DNA of 64,000 bases from Parvibaculum sp. Its GTDB lineage: Bacteria > Pseudomonadota > Alphaproteobacteria > Parvibaculales > Parvibaculaceae. The stretch lies in the NCBI RefSeq assembly GCF_030651915.1, contig NZ_JAUSBV010000008.1, forward strand, positions 310,001 to 374,000, in the 5' to 3' direction. How positions within the stretch are numbered: position 1 is the stretch's first letter; each line of letters opens with the position of its first letter. The notes beneath the pieces were generated by a model. That model was not told the DNA's origin. It worked only from the letters and a program-made list of their open reading frames with translations, and did not search any database. The position numbers and the translations under genes were made by a program. Shown here piece after piece: positions 41,490 to 50,423 of this stretch.

Positions 41490-43253
41490 TCATCGCCCGT
41501 TCGCCTCGAAAGACACGAGCTTCGCTTCACGCAACATTTCCAGTTCCTGCGGCTTTGTTGCCGGGCGAAGCCCGAGCAGCGGTGCGACACGCGCCACCAC
41601 GCGTGATGTCACCGGCGCGGCGTTCCAGCCCGCCGTCGCATAGCCATAGGTATCCTTGGTCGGTTTCGGTTCGTCGAACATCACGATCATCGCGTAGCGC
41701 GGATCGTTGGCCGGAAAGGCGCTTATGAACGACGTGATCAGCTTGTTACGCGCATAGCGGCCGTTCTCGGCCTTCTCGGCCGTCCCGGTCTTGCCCATCA
41801 CCGGATAACCCGCCACATCGGCACGCCGCCCTGTGCCCTCAGCCACGACCATCCGCATCAGCCCGCGCATGGTCTGGCTGACTTCGCTCGAAATCACCCG
41901 CGCGCCAAGCTGCGCCTCATTACGGCGCAGGAAGGTCGGCTCAACCTTGAGCCCACCATTGACGATGGTCGCGACCGCGCTGACGACCTGCAGCGGCGTC
42001 ACGGCAATGCCGTGGCCATAGGAAGTCGTGATGGTCGACAATTCGCTCCAGCGCGCCGGGGTCAGCGGCGAACCGGCCTCCGGCAATTCGATCTGCGGTC
42101 GTGTCAGCATACCGAAGCGGCGCAAATATTCGCGGTGCTCCTCGCCGCCGAGCTGCAATGCAATCTTGGCCGTACCGATATTCGAGGAATGAACAAAAAC
42201 TTCGGGCACACTGAGCCAGCGATTTTGGGCATGGAAATCGTGAATTTTGAAGCGCGCCACCTGCATCGGCTGTGTCGCGTCGAACCGGCCGTCGAGCCGG
42301 ACCTTGCCGCTGTCGAGTGCGGCTGCCAGCGTCACGGCCTTGAACACCGATCCCATCTCATAGACGCCGAGCGTCGCCCGGTTGAAGCGGGCCTCTTCGG
42401 GCGCCGCCATCGGATCGTTGGGGTTGTAGTCGGGCAGCGACGCCATGGCGACGACTTCACCGGTATGGACATCCATGATGATGCCGACTGCGGCAAGCGC
42501 CCGGAATTCGGTCATCGCCCTTTCAAGCTCGTCCGTCAGCGCGTGCTGCACCTTGATGTCGATCGACAACATCACCGTCCGGTTGCGATCGAAACGCGGA
42601 ACGCCGAACCTGTCCGAACGCGCAACGACGCGGTCCATATAGCGTTCGATGCCGGCGGTTCCGTTATTGTCGATATCGACCATGCCGAGAACGCTGGCGC
42701 CGGTCTTGCCGTTCGGATAGACGCGCTTGCGCTCATTGCGGAAGTCGAGCCCCGGCAATCCAAGATAGTGCACGGCATATTGCTGGCGCGGCGCGAGATC
42801 GCGCTTGACCCACATGAAGGCGCGACCGGACGAAAGCTTCGCTGTCATGTCCGCCACGTCGAGTTCGGGCAGAACCGTCGCAAGCTGTCGTGCCGTTTCG
42901 GCCGCGTCGATGATGCTGCGTCCGTCGGCATAGAGCGAGGCGGTGCCGATATCGGTCGCCATCACCTCGCCGTTGCGGTCGACAATATCCGGGCGCTGGA
43001 TCGGTGCGGCACGGTCGATCGCGGCCACGCGCGAGCTGTCGTCGCCGCCGATGATCGCCAACCCGACAAGTCGCGCGCCGATCAACGCGAAACAGGCGGC
43101 AAACACCGCAATCGCCAGCGAGATCCGGCGCTCCGACGGTGTGCGGACATTCCGCTCGCCGGCACGCGCCGAATGGCGCGACTTGTCGATAGCGTCATAC
43201 CCCGGCAGGAGAAAGCGCGTTTGCATCTGCGGCCGTCCGCGGCGTCCGATCAT
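41490..43253 (-). CDS. ftsI: Peptidoglycan transpeptidase FtsI (PBP3)
   Basis: A 587-residue class B penicillin-binding protein for septal cross-linking. An N-terminal transmembrane helix (ISLAIAVFAACFALIGARLV, about 44-63) leads to the dimerisation domain and then the transpeptidase domain. The active-site motifs are SVFK (about residue 300), SSN in VHSSNIGTAKIA, and KTG in VMGKTGTAEKAE. Its ATG overlaps the ftsL stop. It should pair with FtsW. Confidence 0.97.
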   Translation of the reverse strand: MIGRRGRPQMQTRFLLPGYDAIDKSRHSARAGERNVRTPSERRISLAIAVFAACFALIGARLVGLAIIGGDDSSRVAAIDRAAPIQRPDIVDRNGEVMATDIGTASLYADGRSIIDAAETARQLATVLPELDVADMTAKLSSGRAFMWVKRDLAPRQQYAVHYLGLPGLDFRNERKRVYPNGKTGASVLGMVDIDNNGTAGIERYMDRVVARSDRFGVPRFDRNRTVMLSIDIKVQHALTDELERAMTEFRALAAVGIIMDVHTGEVVAMASLPDYNPNDPMAAPEEARFNRATLGVYEMGSVFKAVTLAAALDSGKVRLDGRFDATQPMQVARFKIHDFHAQNRWLSVPEVFVHSSNIGTAKIALQLGGEEHREYLRRFGMLTRPQIELPEAGSPLTPARWSELSTITTSYGHGIAVTPLQVVSAVATIVNGGLKVEPTFLRRNEAQLGARVISSEVSQTMRGLMRMVVAEGTGRRADVAGYPVMGKTGTAEKAENGRYARNKLITSFISAFPANDPRYAMIVMFDEPKPTKDTYGYATAGWNAAPVTSRVVARVAPLLGLRPATKPQELEMLREAKLVSFEANGR

Positions 43254-43624
43254 TGGATCGACCTCCCGCCGCCAATACCCTCGGACACGGTGCCCGCATA
43301 GCCGCCCAGCGGCTGCCGGCCCGACGGCACATAATAGTCATCTGCCATATGCGGCATCGGCACATCTTCGAATTCGACAATCTGGCTTGCCGTCAGCGGC
43401 TGCAGCGCGGTGTAACGGGCCGCGAGCTCCTGCAAGCGCTCCGGCTGATTGAGATAGCTCCACTCGGCGCGCAGCACGCGAATGGCCTCGCGCTCGGCGC
43501 CAATCTGCGCCTCGAGACGCCCTGCCGCCCGGTCGGCGCCCTCGGCGCGATACTTGATGTCGTAGAGACCGACCGACAGACCGATCACGGCAACGACAAG
43601 CAGCAGGTTGATGAGCCGGATCAT
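43250..43624 (-). CDS. ftsL: Cell division protein FtsL
   Basis: A 124-residue bitopic protein: one N-terminal transmembrane helix ([21 protein letters not shown]), then a periplasmic coiled coil (about 30-75) and a Gly/Pro-rich tail. Sequence conservation of FtsL is low, so the call rests on topology, size and position between rsmH and ftsI. ATGA overlaps bind it to both neighbours. Confidence 0.88.
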   Translation of the reverse strand: MIRLINLLLVVAVIGLSVGLYDIKYRAEGADRAAGRLEAQIGAEREAIRVLRAEWSYLNQPERLQELAARYTALQPLTASQIVEFEDVPMPHMADDYYVPSGRQPLGGYAGTVSEGIGGGRSIQ

Positions 43625-44652
43625 GCCTGCCCTCCCGCCGAGATATGTCGATCGAGCGAAGGGACCGCACGCAAACCGAGTGATGCGAGATCGAGAGGCA
43701 ACGCAGGCGCACCCGTCCGCTCCGCCGCGCGCAGCTTCGCCGAGCGGGCGCGCGGGTTGTTTTCGATCTCGGCCTCCGGCGCCTTGCGCGCCTTGTGTTC
43801 GATTTCGCGAAACGAAGGCGCCGCCTCGTCGCGCTCGGGCATGTGGCGGTTGGCGCGCCCGGCCCGGCCCGTCCGCGCGGTCAGGAAGCGTTTGACGGCA
43901 CGGTCTTCGAGTGAATGGAAGGTGACGGTCGCGAGGCGCCCGCCCTCATGCAACAAATCTTCGGCAGCCGAAAGCCCCCGCGCCAGTTCGCCGAGCTCGT
44001 CATTGACGAAAATCCGCAGCGCCTGGAAGGTCCGCGTCGCCGGATGGATACGATCCTGCGGCCGGCGGCCGATAACGCGCGCCACTGTCTCGGCAAGCTC
44101 CAGCGTCCGCTTGAACTCGACTTGCGTCCGCGCCGCGACGATCGCTTTGGCGACGGCCCGCGCGCGCTTCTCCTCGCCATAGACGGCGATGATGCGGGCC
44201 AGATCGCCCTCATCGAAATGATTGACGACATCGGCGGCCGACGGCCCCTCGCCGCCCATCCGCATATCGAGCGGTCCGTCCTGCTGGAACGAGAAGCCGC
44301 GTTCGGCCTCATCGAGCTGCATCGAGGAAACGCCGAGATCGAGAACGACGCCATCGACGGTCTCGTGGCCGAGCGCCCGGACAAGCCGCGCCATGTCGCC
44401 GAAACAACCTTCAATCAACGTCAGCCGTCCGGCAAATTCGGTCGCCAGCGCCCGGCCGCGCAGGATCGCGCTCGGATCGCGGTCGATCGCCAGCACCGCG
44501 CAATCGGCCGAACCGAGAAGGGCCCGCGTGTAACCGCCTGCGCCGAATGTGCCGTCGACATAAACTGCGCCGTCGCGGGGCCGAAGGACATCGAGGACAT
44601 CGGCGAGCATCACCGGGATATGGGGGGCGTTGCTCCGGCCGCCGTCGCTCAT
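43621..44652 (-). CDS. rsmH: 16S rRNA (cytosine-1402-N4) methyltransferase
   Basis: A 343-residue SAM-dependent enzyme (former MraW) methylating C1402 in the ribosomal P site. [15 protein letters not shown] opens the protein, [14 protein letters not shown] is the SAM motif, [19 protein letters not shown] is a family signature, and [13 protein letters not shown] is the catalytic/RNA region. ATG 44652 overlaps the mraZ stop. An internal helical insert between the SAM motifs is the usual family feature. Confidence 0.97.
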   Translation of the reverse strand: MSDGGRSNAPHIPVMLADVLDVLRPRDGAVYVDGTFGAGGYTRALLGSADCAVLAIDRDPSAILRGRALATEFAGRLTLIEGCFGDMARLVRALGHETVDGVVLDLGVSSMQLDEAERGFSFQQDGPLDMRMGGEGPSAADVVNHFDEGDLARIIAVYGEEKRARAVAKAIVAARTQVEFKRTLELAETVARVIGRRPQDRIHPATRTFQALRIFVNDELGELARGLSAAEDLLHEGGRLATVTFHSLEDRAVKRFLTARTGRAGRANRHMPERDEAAPSFREIEHKARKAPEAEIENNPRARSAKLRAAERTGAPALPLDLASLGLRAVPSLDRHISAGGQA

Positions 44653-45125
44653 CGGCCGCCTCCGTCCAGAACCGGGGGTAGCGCCTTGAGCATGGCGCGG
44701 AAACCGGGAACCTGCTTCTTCGCCTCGACGGCGAAGACCTCGTAAGCCTTCGGCGCCCAGATCTGGAACCGCTCGCCGGCGCCCACAAAAGTCGCCTCGT
44801 CAGCAATACCGGCCATCTCGCGCAGCGTTTCGGGCAGGATCACGCGGCCGTCGGCATCGAACATCAGTTCGGCGCTTTCGCCGAGCAGCACCGAGGCGAG
44901 CATGTCGCGCTCGGACGAGAACGGATCGAGCCGGGCCAGCATCTGGTCGATCTGGTTCGAGAAAGCCGGACCGCAGCCTTCGATGAACCGGCCCTCGCTC
45001 AGCGGCGGAAAACAGATGATCCCGTTGAAGCCCTGGGCGACCGTCACGGCGCGAAACTTCGCGGGCACGGATACGCGCCCCTTCGCATCGATCTTGTTCG
45101 TGAAACGCCCCCGGAACGACTCCAT
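44649..45125 (-). CDS. mraZ: Transcriptional regulator MraZ
   Basis: A 158-residue protein with two SpoVT/AbrB-like domains ([20 protein letters not shown] and the second copy around [17 protein letters not shown]) that assemble into a ring. In E. coli MraZ represses its own dcw promoter by binding short G-rich repeats spaced 10 bp apart. A matching 10-bp-period repeat array lies 100-143 bp upstream here. It is the first gene of the dcw operon and overlaps rsmH by ATGA. Confidence 0.96.
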   Translation of the reverse strand: MESFRGRFTNKIDAKGRVSVPAKFRAVTVAQGFNGIICFPPLSEGRFIEGCGPAFSNQIDQMLARLDPFSSERDMLASVLLGESAELMFDADGRVILPETLREMAGIADEATFVGAGERFQIWAPKAYEVFAVEAKKQVPGFRAMLKALPPVLDGGGR

Positions 45126-45225
45126 CGGCCGACCTCTCCCCTCTCTCGGGCTGCCCCCTCCTGCCTGAAGGGACTTGTGCCCGCGAGACCGGCGAGCGCT
45201 TTACGGGCGCGGCTGGGCCTTATAC

Positions 45226-45268
45226 GGGACATCATGGGATAGCATGGGATTTCATGGGCGTCAACGGG
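45226..45268. promoter_or_regulatory. Putative MraZ-binding repeats
   Basis: GGG triplets on the plus strand begin at 45226, 45236, 45246, 45256 and 45266, exactly 10 bp apart; the middle three are ATGGG. Two further units in the opposite orientation (CCCAT at 45297 and 45307, again 10 bp apart) lie upstream. Ten-bp-spaced (G/A)TGGG repeats are the known MraZ operator form, so autoregulation of the dcw operon is inferred. Confidence 0.65.
45236..45264 (-). promoter_or_regulatory. Candidate mraZ (dcw) promoter
   Basis: On the minus strand TTGACG (45264-45259), a 17-bp spacer and TATCCC (45241-45236). The -10 is poor, so this is tentative. It is embedded in the MraZ-type repeats, as expected for a repressed promoter, and would leave a leader of roughly 100 nt. 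Confidence 0.4.
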
Positions 45269-45321
45269 AAAACCTAGTAATTTCGCGGTTTTCCGCCCCA
45301 TTTTGACCCATCTGAACTGTC

Positions 45322-45336
45322 TTAACGGACCGTTAA
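45322..45336. promoter_or_regulatory. CtrA-type binding site upstream of mraZ
   Basis: TTAACGGACCGTTAA is a full TTAA-N7-TTAA match to the alphaproteobacterial cell-cycle regulator CtrA, and also a near-perfect palindrome. It lies about 200 bp before mraZ. I noticed no other full match, although I did not scan every base systematically. Confidence 0.6.
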
Positions 45337-45353
45337 AACTGTCGAAAACTTGA

Positions 45354-45368
45354 GAACACAAGTAGAAC
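45354..45368. promoter_or_regulatory. Alphaproteobacterial LexA-type (SOS) box
   Basis: GAACACAAGTAGAAC matches GAAC-N7-GAAC exactly, the LexA box of alphaproteobacteria. The second half also forms a palindrome, GAACATTTGTTC (45365-45376). It lies about 230 bp before mraZ and 18 bp from the CtrA-type site, which would place a DNA-damage input at the head of the dcw region if functional. Confidence 0.5.
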
Positions 45369-45452
45369 ATTTGTTCTCCTCAGTCATCGGATCGGACGCG
45401 CGCGATGGTCTCCCTCGTGCCACGACACCACGGCGGCCCCGCGCCGCCTTTG

Positions 45453-45480
45453 TGACAGTTTCGTGACAGTTTTTTGACAG
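45453..45480 (-). promoter_or_regulatory. Pho-box-like triple CTGTCA array, copy B
   Basis: On the minus strand three CTGTCA units at exact 11-bp spacing (45480, 45469 and 45458 as 5' ends) follow an ACCCCCT tract. The array begins 8 bp after the last base of the rnpB P1 stem and points toward mraZ about 330 bp away. Confidence 0.55.
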
Positions 45481-45487
45481 AGGGGGT

Positions 45488-45859
<372 letters not shown>

Positions 45860-45865
45860 CGGAAT

Positions 45866-45894
45866 GAGATGGGCCTGAAAATCGTCCGCGTCAA
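45866..45894 (-). promoter_or_regulatory. Candidate rnpB promoter
   Basis: On the minus strand TTGACG (45894-45889), 17 bp, CATCTC (45871-45866), just upstream of the predicted RNA 5' end. The -10 match is weak, so spacing and position are the main support. Confidence 0.35.
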
Positions 45895-45962
45895 GACGCT
45901 TGCGGATTGCCCGCACGATGCCGACATTGCCCCTAACGACAATCCACACATGGGAGAACGCG

Positions 45963-46925
45963 ATGAAGGCCGCTGTCTATTACGAAAACGGTCCGCCCTC
46001 GGTATTGAAATACGAAGACGTGCCCGATCCGCAATGCCTGCCGCAAGGCATCGTCATCAAGGTCGAGGCGGTCAGCATCGAAGGCGGCGACACGCTGAAC
46101 CGCGCCGGCGGCGAACTGGCGACCGTACCGCATATCGTCGGCTATCAGGCGGCCGGAACGATTATCGAGGTCGGCGCGGAAGTTACGCACCTCAAAACCG
46201 GCCAGCGCGTGACGACGGTCAACATGCACGGCTCGCATGCCGAGCTGCGCTCGGTCTTCGCGCGCACGGCATGGCTGATCCCCGACAACATGGATATCAA
46301 GACAGCATCCGCCATTCCCGTTCCCTTCGGCACCGCGCATGATTGCCTCTTCGAGTTCGGTCGCTTGAAGGCCGGAGAAACGGTGCTCGTGCAGGCGGGC
46401 GCCGGCGCCGTCGGCCTCGCCGCGATCCAGCTTGCAAAAAAGGCAGGCGCCACAGTCATCGCAACGGCGTCGAGCGACGACCGGCTCGAAGGACTGAAGC
46501 AATACGGCATGGACCACGGCATCAACTACCGGACGCAGGATCTCGTCGCCGAAGCAAAGCGCCTCACAGACAACAGAGGCGTCGACCTCGTCGTCGATCC
46601 GGTCGGCGGCTCGACATTGCAGAAGTCGATCCTGTCGCTCGGCTATCGCGGCCGCATTTCGATGGTCGGCCGCGCCGGCCGCGAAGATATGCGCGTCGAT
46701 GTGACGACGATGATGGGCGGCAACCAGTCGCTGTCAGGCGTTTTCCTCGGTGCCGAAATCTTCACCGATCGCGTCCACGACAACATCCAGAAACTGATCG
46801 GCGACATCGCGAAGGGCGAACTGAAGGTCGTGCTCGACAAATCCTTCCCGCTGAAGGACGCCGCGGCCGCACACGAATATATCGAAAGCCGCAAGGCCTT
46901 CGGTCGCGTGACGCTGATCCCCTAA
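45963..46925 (+). CDS. Quinone oxidoreductase, zinc-independent MDR family
   Basis: A 320-residue medium-chain dehydrogenase/reductase. The N-terminal GroES-like domain starts MKAAVYYENGPPSVLKYEDV; the NADPH-binding Rossmann motif is VLVQAGAGAVGLAAIQLAKK. The catalytic zinc ligands of alcohol dehydrogenases are absent, which points to the NADPH:quinone reductase branch. It likely reduces quinones or enones in the cytosol. ATG 45963 follows a GGGAGAACGCG site. It is divergent from rnpB and its stop overlaps the convergent amidase stop by 4 bp. Confidence 0.88.
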   Translation: MKAAVYYENGPPSVLKYEDVPDPQCLPQGIVIKVEAVSIEGGDTLNRAGGELATVPHIVGYQAAGTIIEVGAEVTHLKTGQRVTTVNMHGSHAELRSVFARTAWLIPDNMDIKTASAIPVPFGTAHDCLFEFGRLKAGETVLVQAGAGAVGLAAIQLAKKAGATVIATASSDDRLEGLKQYGMDHGINYRTQDLVAEAKRLTDNRGVDLVVDPVGGSTLQKSILSLGYRGRISMVGRAGREDMRVDVTTMMGGNQSLSGVFLGAEIFTDRVHDNIQKLIGDIAKGELKVVLDKSFPLKDAAAAHEYIESRKAFGRVTLIP

Positions 46926-47665
46926 GCGATGGCCTTCGCGGCATCGACAAGACGGCGAAGGGTGGCGACGGTCGAAAGATCCGCCACCCCGTCGACCTTC
47001 TCAGGCCGGAAATGCCGCTGGAAAGCCGTGACGACGTCTTGCGTCGTCGCGTCGTAATGGCCGAGCACTTCGAGCCCGTAGCCATAGCCCGCCAACATGT
47101 ATTGAAGCTCGGCGACCGTGTCGCCACGGTCGCCGAATGACAACGACGGCCCTTCCACAACAGGTTCCGGCGCGACCCACAGCCCCACGCCCGCCTGTGC
47201 AAGTCGCGCCCAGTCGAACCACTCGCCGGGATCGGCCTTGCGCCCCGGCGCAATGTCCGAATGGCCGAGCACGCGCGCGGGCGGGATCGGATGGCGCGAA
47301 AGAATGTCGAGACAAAGCGCTTCGACCGCCGCCATCTGCACATCCGGATAGGGCGGCGAACCGAAATCGTGTCCACCATTTGCGATCTCGATGCCGATCG
47401 AACAACCGTTGATGTCGTTCTCGCCCGCCCAGCAACCGACGCCCGCATGCCAGGCGCGCCGGTGTTCCGGCACCATGCGGGTGATGCGTCCCGCCTCGTT
47501 CACGAAATAATGAGCCGAGACCTTGGCCGCCGGGTCGCATAACCGGTCAAGGGCGGCCTGCGCGCTCGCCATACCGGTATAGTGCAACAGCAGAATATCG
47601 ACCGCGCGCCCCTCGGGGCGCTCGTTGAAGTTCGGCGAAGACCGCTCGTCGCAGGGGAGTGTCAT
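46922..47665 (-). CDS. N-acetylmuramoyl-L-alanine amidase (AmpD/AmiD-like)
   Basis: A 247-residue zinc amidase with an N-terminal Amidase_2 domain and a C-terminal peptidoglycan-binding domain (about 180-240, FGDRGDTVAELQYMLAGYGY). Zinc-site residues are His28 (LLLHYTGM) and the C-terminal HSDIAPGRKADPG; SAHYFVNEAGRI and RAWHAGVGCW are family segments. No signal peptide is visible, favouring cytosolic anhydro-muropeptide recycling like AmpD, although the binding domain resembles AmiD. Its ATG shares one base with the upstream EamA stop. Confidence 0.9.
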   Translation of the reverse strand: MTLPCDERSSPNFNERPEGRAVDILLLHYTGMASAQAALDRLCDPAAKVSAHYFVNEAGRITRMVPEHRRAWHAGVGCWAGENDINGCSIGIEIANGGHDFGSPPYPDVQMAAVEALCLDILSRHPIPPARVLGHSDIAPGRKADPGEWFDWARLAQAGVGLWVAPEPVVEGPSLSFGDRGDTVAELQYMLAGYGYGLEVLGHYDATTQDVVTAFQRHFRPEKVDGVADLSTVATLRRLVDAAKAIA

Positions 47666-48531
47666 CAGGGCCCGGTATCCACAATCCGCTTCTGGCGTAT
47701 CGACACGATCAGAACGCCCGTCAAGGCGATCAGCGCGCCGACAAGCATACGCTCCGTCAGCACTTCGCCAAGCAGGGTGACGGCGAAAAACACCGTGAAG
47801 ACCGGCGCCAGCAGAGTCAGCGGCGCGGTTTGCGTCACTTCATAGCGCTGCAGCAGGTAGTAGATGCCAGCATGGCCGACAAGGCTCGACGCGAAAGCCA
47901 CGTAGAAAACCCCCGCCCATTCCATCAAATTGGCTTCGACAAGCGCCGCCATCTGTCCCTGCTCGAGCGCGAGGGACCCCGCAATCATCAGTGGTGCGGC
48001 CGCCGCCGCCACCCAGGCCTGCATTTCAAAAACACCGACATTCCTGATCTGACGCTGGTAGATCGTGCCGACGGATCCGACCAGCGCGGATGCGACGACA
48101 AACAGCAGTCCATCGATATAGGTGAAGACCGCCGGGTCGAAGCTGATCACCATGACGCCGGCGAATGAGAGCGTGATGCCGAGCCAGCGCCGCCAATGCA
48201 CCTGTTCCTTCAGAAAGACGATCGACATGATGGTGGCGAAGGGCACGCCGAGCTGGCTGGTGACAGCAACGACGGAGGCGGTCGACAAAGAAAGACCGAC
48301 AAAGAACAGGCCGAAGCCGACCGGGCCCGCACACAACGCGATGATGATGACCTGCTTCATCCGCCCACGATGGACCTTCAGGAACGGAAACAGCACCATC
48401 ACGATCAGCGTGAAACGCAGCGCCGCGAAGAGCAGCGGCGGAAAATGGTCGAGCGACACCTTGGCCGCGATCAGCGCAAAGCCCCAGATGAGGTTGATGA
48501 GGACCATGAAGCCCAGATGGAGGGGTGTCAT
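47665..48531 (-). CDS. EamA/DMT superfamily transporter
   Basis: A 288-residue membrane protein with ten hydrophobic helices arranged as two EamA repeats. The first opens LGFMVLINLIWGFALIAAKV; the second contains FVAFASSLVGHAGIYYLLQR-like sequence (VAFASSLVGHAGIYYLLQRY). DMT transporters export amino acids, nucleotides or other metabolites; the substrate is not predictable. It overlaps the amidase gene by one base (TGATG), suggesting coupling, possibly of cell-wall turnover products, which is speculation. Confidence 0.88.
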   Translation of the reverse strand: MTPLHLGFMVLINLIWGFALIAAKVSLDHFPPLLFAALRFTLIVMVLFPFLKVHRGRMKQVIIIALCAGPVGFGLFFVGLSLSTASVVAVTSQLGVPFATIMSIVFLKEQVHWRRWLGITLSFAGVMVISFDPAVFTYIDGLLFVVASALVGSVGTIYQRQIRNVGVFEMQAWVAAAAAPLMIAGSLALEQGQMAALVEANLMEWAGVFYVAFASSLVGHAGIYYLLQRYEVTQTAPLTLLAPVFTVFFAVTLLGEVLTERMLVGALIALTGVLIVSIRQKRIVDTGP

Positions 48532-48625
48532 CGCGGTTCCGTGTCAGGGCCGGAAAGAGGTCGCCGGGCGGCTTTTTCTTCTTGGGTTGTTGTTATCTCA
48601 ACGGCGCGGGCACGCCTAGGGCCAA

Positions 48626-49336
48626 TCAGACCGTCATGCCGCGCGAGCGGGCAATTTTCGCATAGGCCACATTGATCGCCGAAAGCTTCTCGTTGGCGAT
48701 GGCGACGAGCTCCTTCGGTACGCCGCGTGCAATCAGCATGTCGGGGTGGTTTTCCTTCACGAGGCGGCGATAGGCTTTCTTGAGGTCCTCGTCGCAAATA
48801 TCGGGCGTGATGCCGAGCACCAGATAAGGATCGCCCTTTTCGTGGCCAAGATGGCTTGCCCGGATGCGCGCGAATTCGATTTCCGAAAAGCCGAAAATAT
48901 CGGCGACAGTGCGCAGATATTCGAGCTCCTGCGGATGGACATAACCGTCGGCCTTGGCGATGTGGAAGAGCGCATCGAGCACGTCTTCCAGCACGGCGGG
49001 CCTGTCGGCATAGATGCGCGCCACCTGCGCCGCATAGGCCTCGAAACCGGCAACATCCTGCTGGGCAATGCGGTAGACACGCTCGACATTGCGCGCCTCG
49101 CCGGGCGGCACATGGAAAATTTCCTCGAAAGCCCGCACTTCGGCGTCGCTCACCTCGCCGTCGGCCTTGGCCATCTTGGCCGAGAGCGCGATGAGGGCGA
49201 TCGTGAACACGACTTCGCCGTCCTGGAGTGCGCGGTCGATGACGATATGTCCGGCGACCGCGCCCAGGAGCGCGCCAAGAGGCCCACCGACGGCCAATCC
49301 GACGCCGGCGCCCGCGATTTTTCCCCAAATCGACAT
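48626..49336 (-). CDS. DjlA-like J-domain co-chaperone
   Basis: A 236-residue protein with a Gly/Ala-rich hydrophobic N-terminus (about 5-35), a TerB-like acidic helical domain (about 40-160, KMAKADGEVSDAEV and HIAKADGYVHPQEL) and a C-terminal J domain with the HPD motif at 197-199 that stimulates DnaK. This order matches DjlA, although the membrane segment is weak. It probably targets Hsp70 to envelope-associated substrates. It is co-directional with the EamA gene, with 94 bp between. Confidence 0.88.
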   Translation of the reverse strand: MSIWGKIAGAGVGLAVGGPLGALLGAVAGHIVIDRALQDGEVVFTIALIALSAKMAKADGEVSDAEVRAFEEIFHVPPGEARNVERVYRIAQQDVAGFEAYAAQVARIYADRPAVLEDVLDALFHIAKADGYVHPQELEYLRTVADIFGFSEIEFARIRASHLGHEKGDPYLVLGITPDICDEDLKKAYRRLVKENHPDMLIARGVPKELVAIANEKLSAINVAYAKIARSRGMTV

Positions 49337-49413
49337 GAGGCGAGATTAGGACGTTTTTTCCCTTCTCGCACCTGCAAAATCGGCGGATGACCTTGCGGAA
49401 ATGAGGCTATTGA

Positions 49414-50325
49414 TCAGTTTCGAGTTCCGTATTGCAGCGAGATTGTCGTGTCTCCTTGCGACAGACTGATGGTGGATCCCATGAACTGCCGAACAAACGT
49501 CACCTCTTTGAGATTGTAGGAGATCGCGTTCAGGTCTGCGGTTTCGACGTTCATCGTTACCCCCGTCACCTCTTCATCCGTACCCCCGAAAGATATTTTT
49601 TCGTAATCGGTATCACTTGCCATTGGATTGACCCCGGACATGGGGAGCCTCGCCGGGCCACCTTGATAGGGATAGCTGATGACGCGCGCATGGCTGGCGT
49701 CCGTGCGCGACTCGATTCGGAAGCGGATACGCCCCTCCGATGCGCCGAGATAGACGATCTGCACCGGCTCGAAGAAATGGGTCCATCCGCCGGAAATACC
49801 TTCCGGCAAGCTGTCGAGCCGCTCATCGTTGAGGCGAAGGTAATTTCCGATATTGACGGGCTGCGGCACGATCCTGAGCTGATCATCGAAGCTGCCGATC
49901 GAGAACATTTCGATGTTCGTCACATTGCCCGGCGATGTCAGCTTGATGCAGGAGTGATCCTGATGTTTGGAGAACAGGGACTTTCGCTCGGCATATGTGC
50001 CTTTGGTGCAGTAGAGCGACATTCCATATGGAATAGGAACATACTCTTCGCCCGCGGGAACATTGTGGCAAATCCCGTTGGCGCAGATACCGCGCATGTC
50101 GCCATTCACAATGATCCTGCGATAGGCGGCAATCCGGGTGTCGCTGTAAACGACATCGCCGACGGAAGCGGTGAGCGTCTGTTCCAATTGCTGATCCGGC
50201 TCCACGATGAGATGGACCGCAGAAGGCCCATCGGGAAATCCGGCGGCAGCCGCTTGCGCAACAGTCGCAAATGCGAGCACCGCGGACAAAGCCGCCATCT
50301 TCAGAATTCTGGTATGGTCACTCAT
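49414..50325 (-). CDS. Secreted protein of unknown function
   Basis: I do not recognise this 303-residue protein. It has a signal peptide ([20 protein letters not shown], probable cleavage at AAA-G near residue 28) and a beta-rich mature part with four cysteines, spaced as two nearby pairs (GICANGIC and then LYC and SCIKL). This suggests disulfides in the periplasm or outside the cell. Codon use looks less GC-biased than its neighbours, hinting at lineage-specific or transferred origin. ATG 50325 follows a GGGGAAA site. It is divergent from the oxoprolinase gene across 98 bp. Confidence 0.7.
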   Translation of the reverse strand: MSDHTRILKMAALSAVLAFATVAQAAAAGFPDGPSAVHLIVEPDQQLEQTLTASVGDVVYSDTRIAAYRRIIVNGDMRGICANGICHNVPAGEEYVPIPYGMSLYCTKGTYAERKSLFSKHQDHSCIKLTSPGNVTNIEMFSIGSFDDQLRIVPQPVNIGNYLRLNDERLDSLPEGISGGWTHFFEPVQIVYLGASEGRIRFRIESRTDASHARVISYPYQGGPARLPMSGVNPMASDTDYEKISFGGTDEEVTGVTMNVETADLNAISYNLKEVTFVRQFMGSTISLSQGDTTISLQYGTRN

Positions 50326-50423
50326 GGAAAGTTTTCCCCTTTTTCAATCGCAATCGCAATGCGAAAGATGAATTCGAGTATGAACTTTCAAATTGCTCAC
50401 CGCGACATTTTTTGGGCTGCCGA

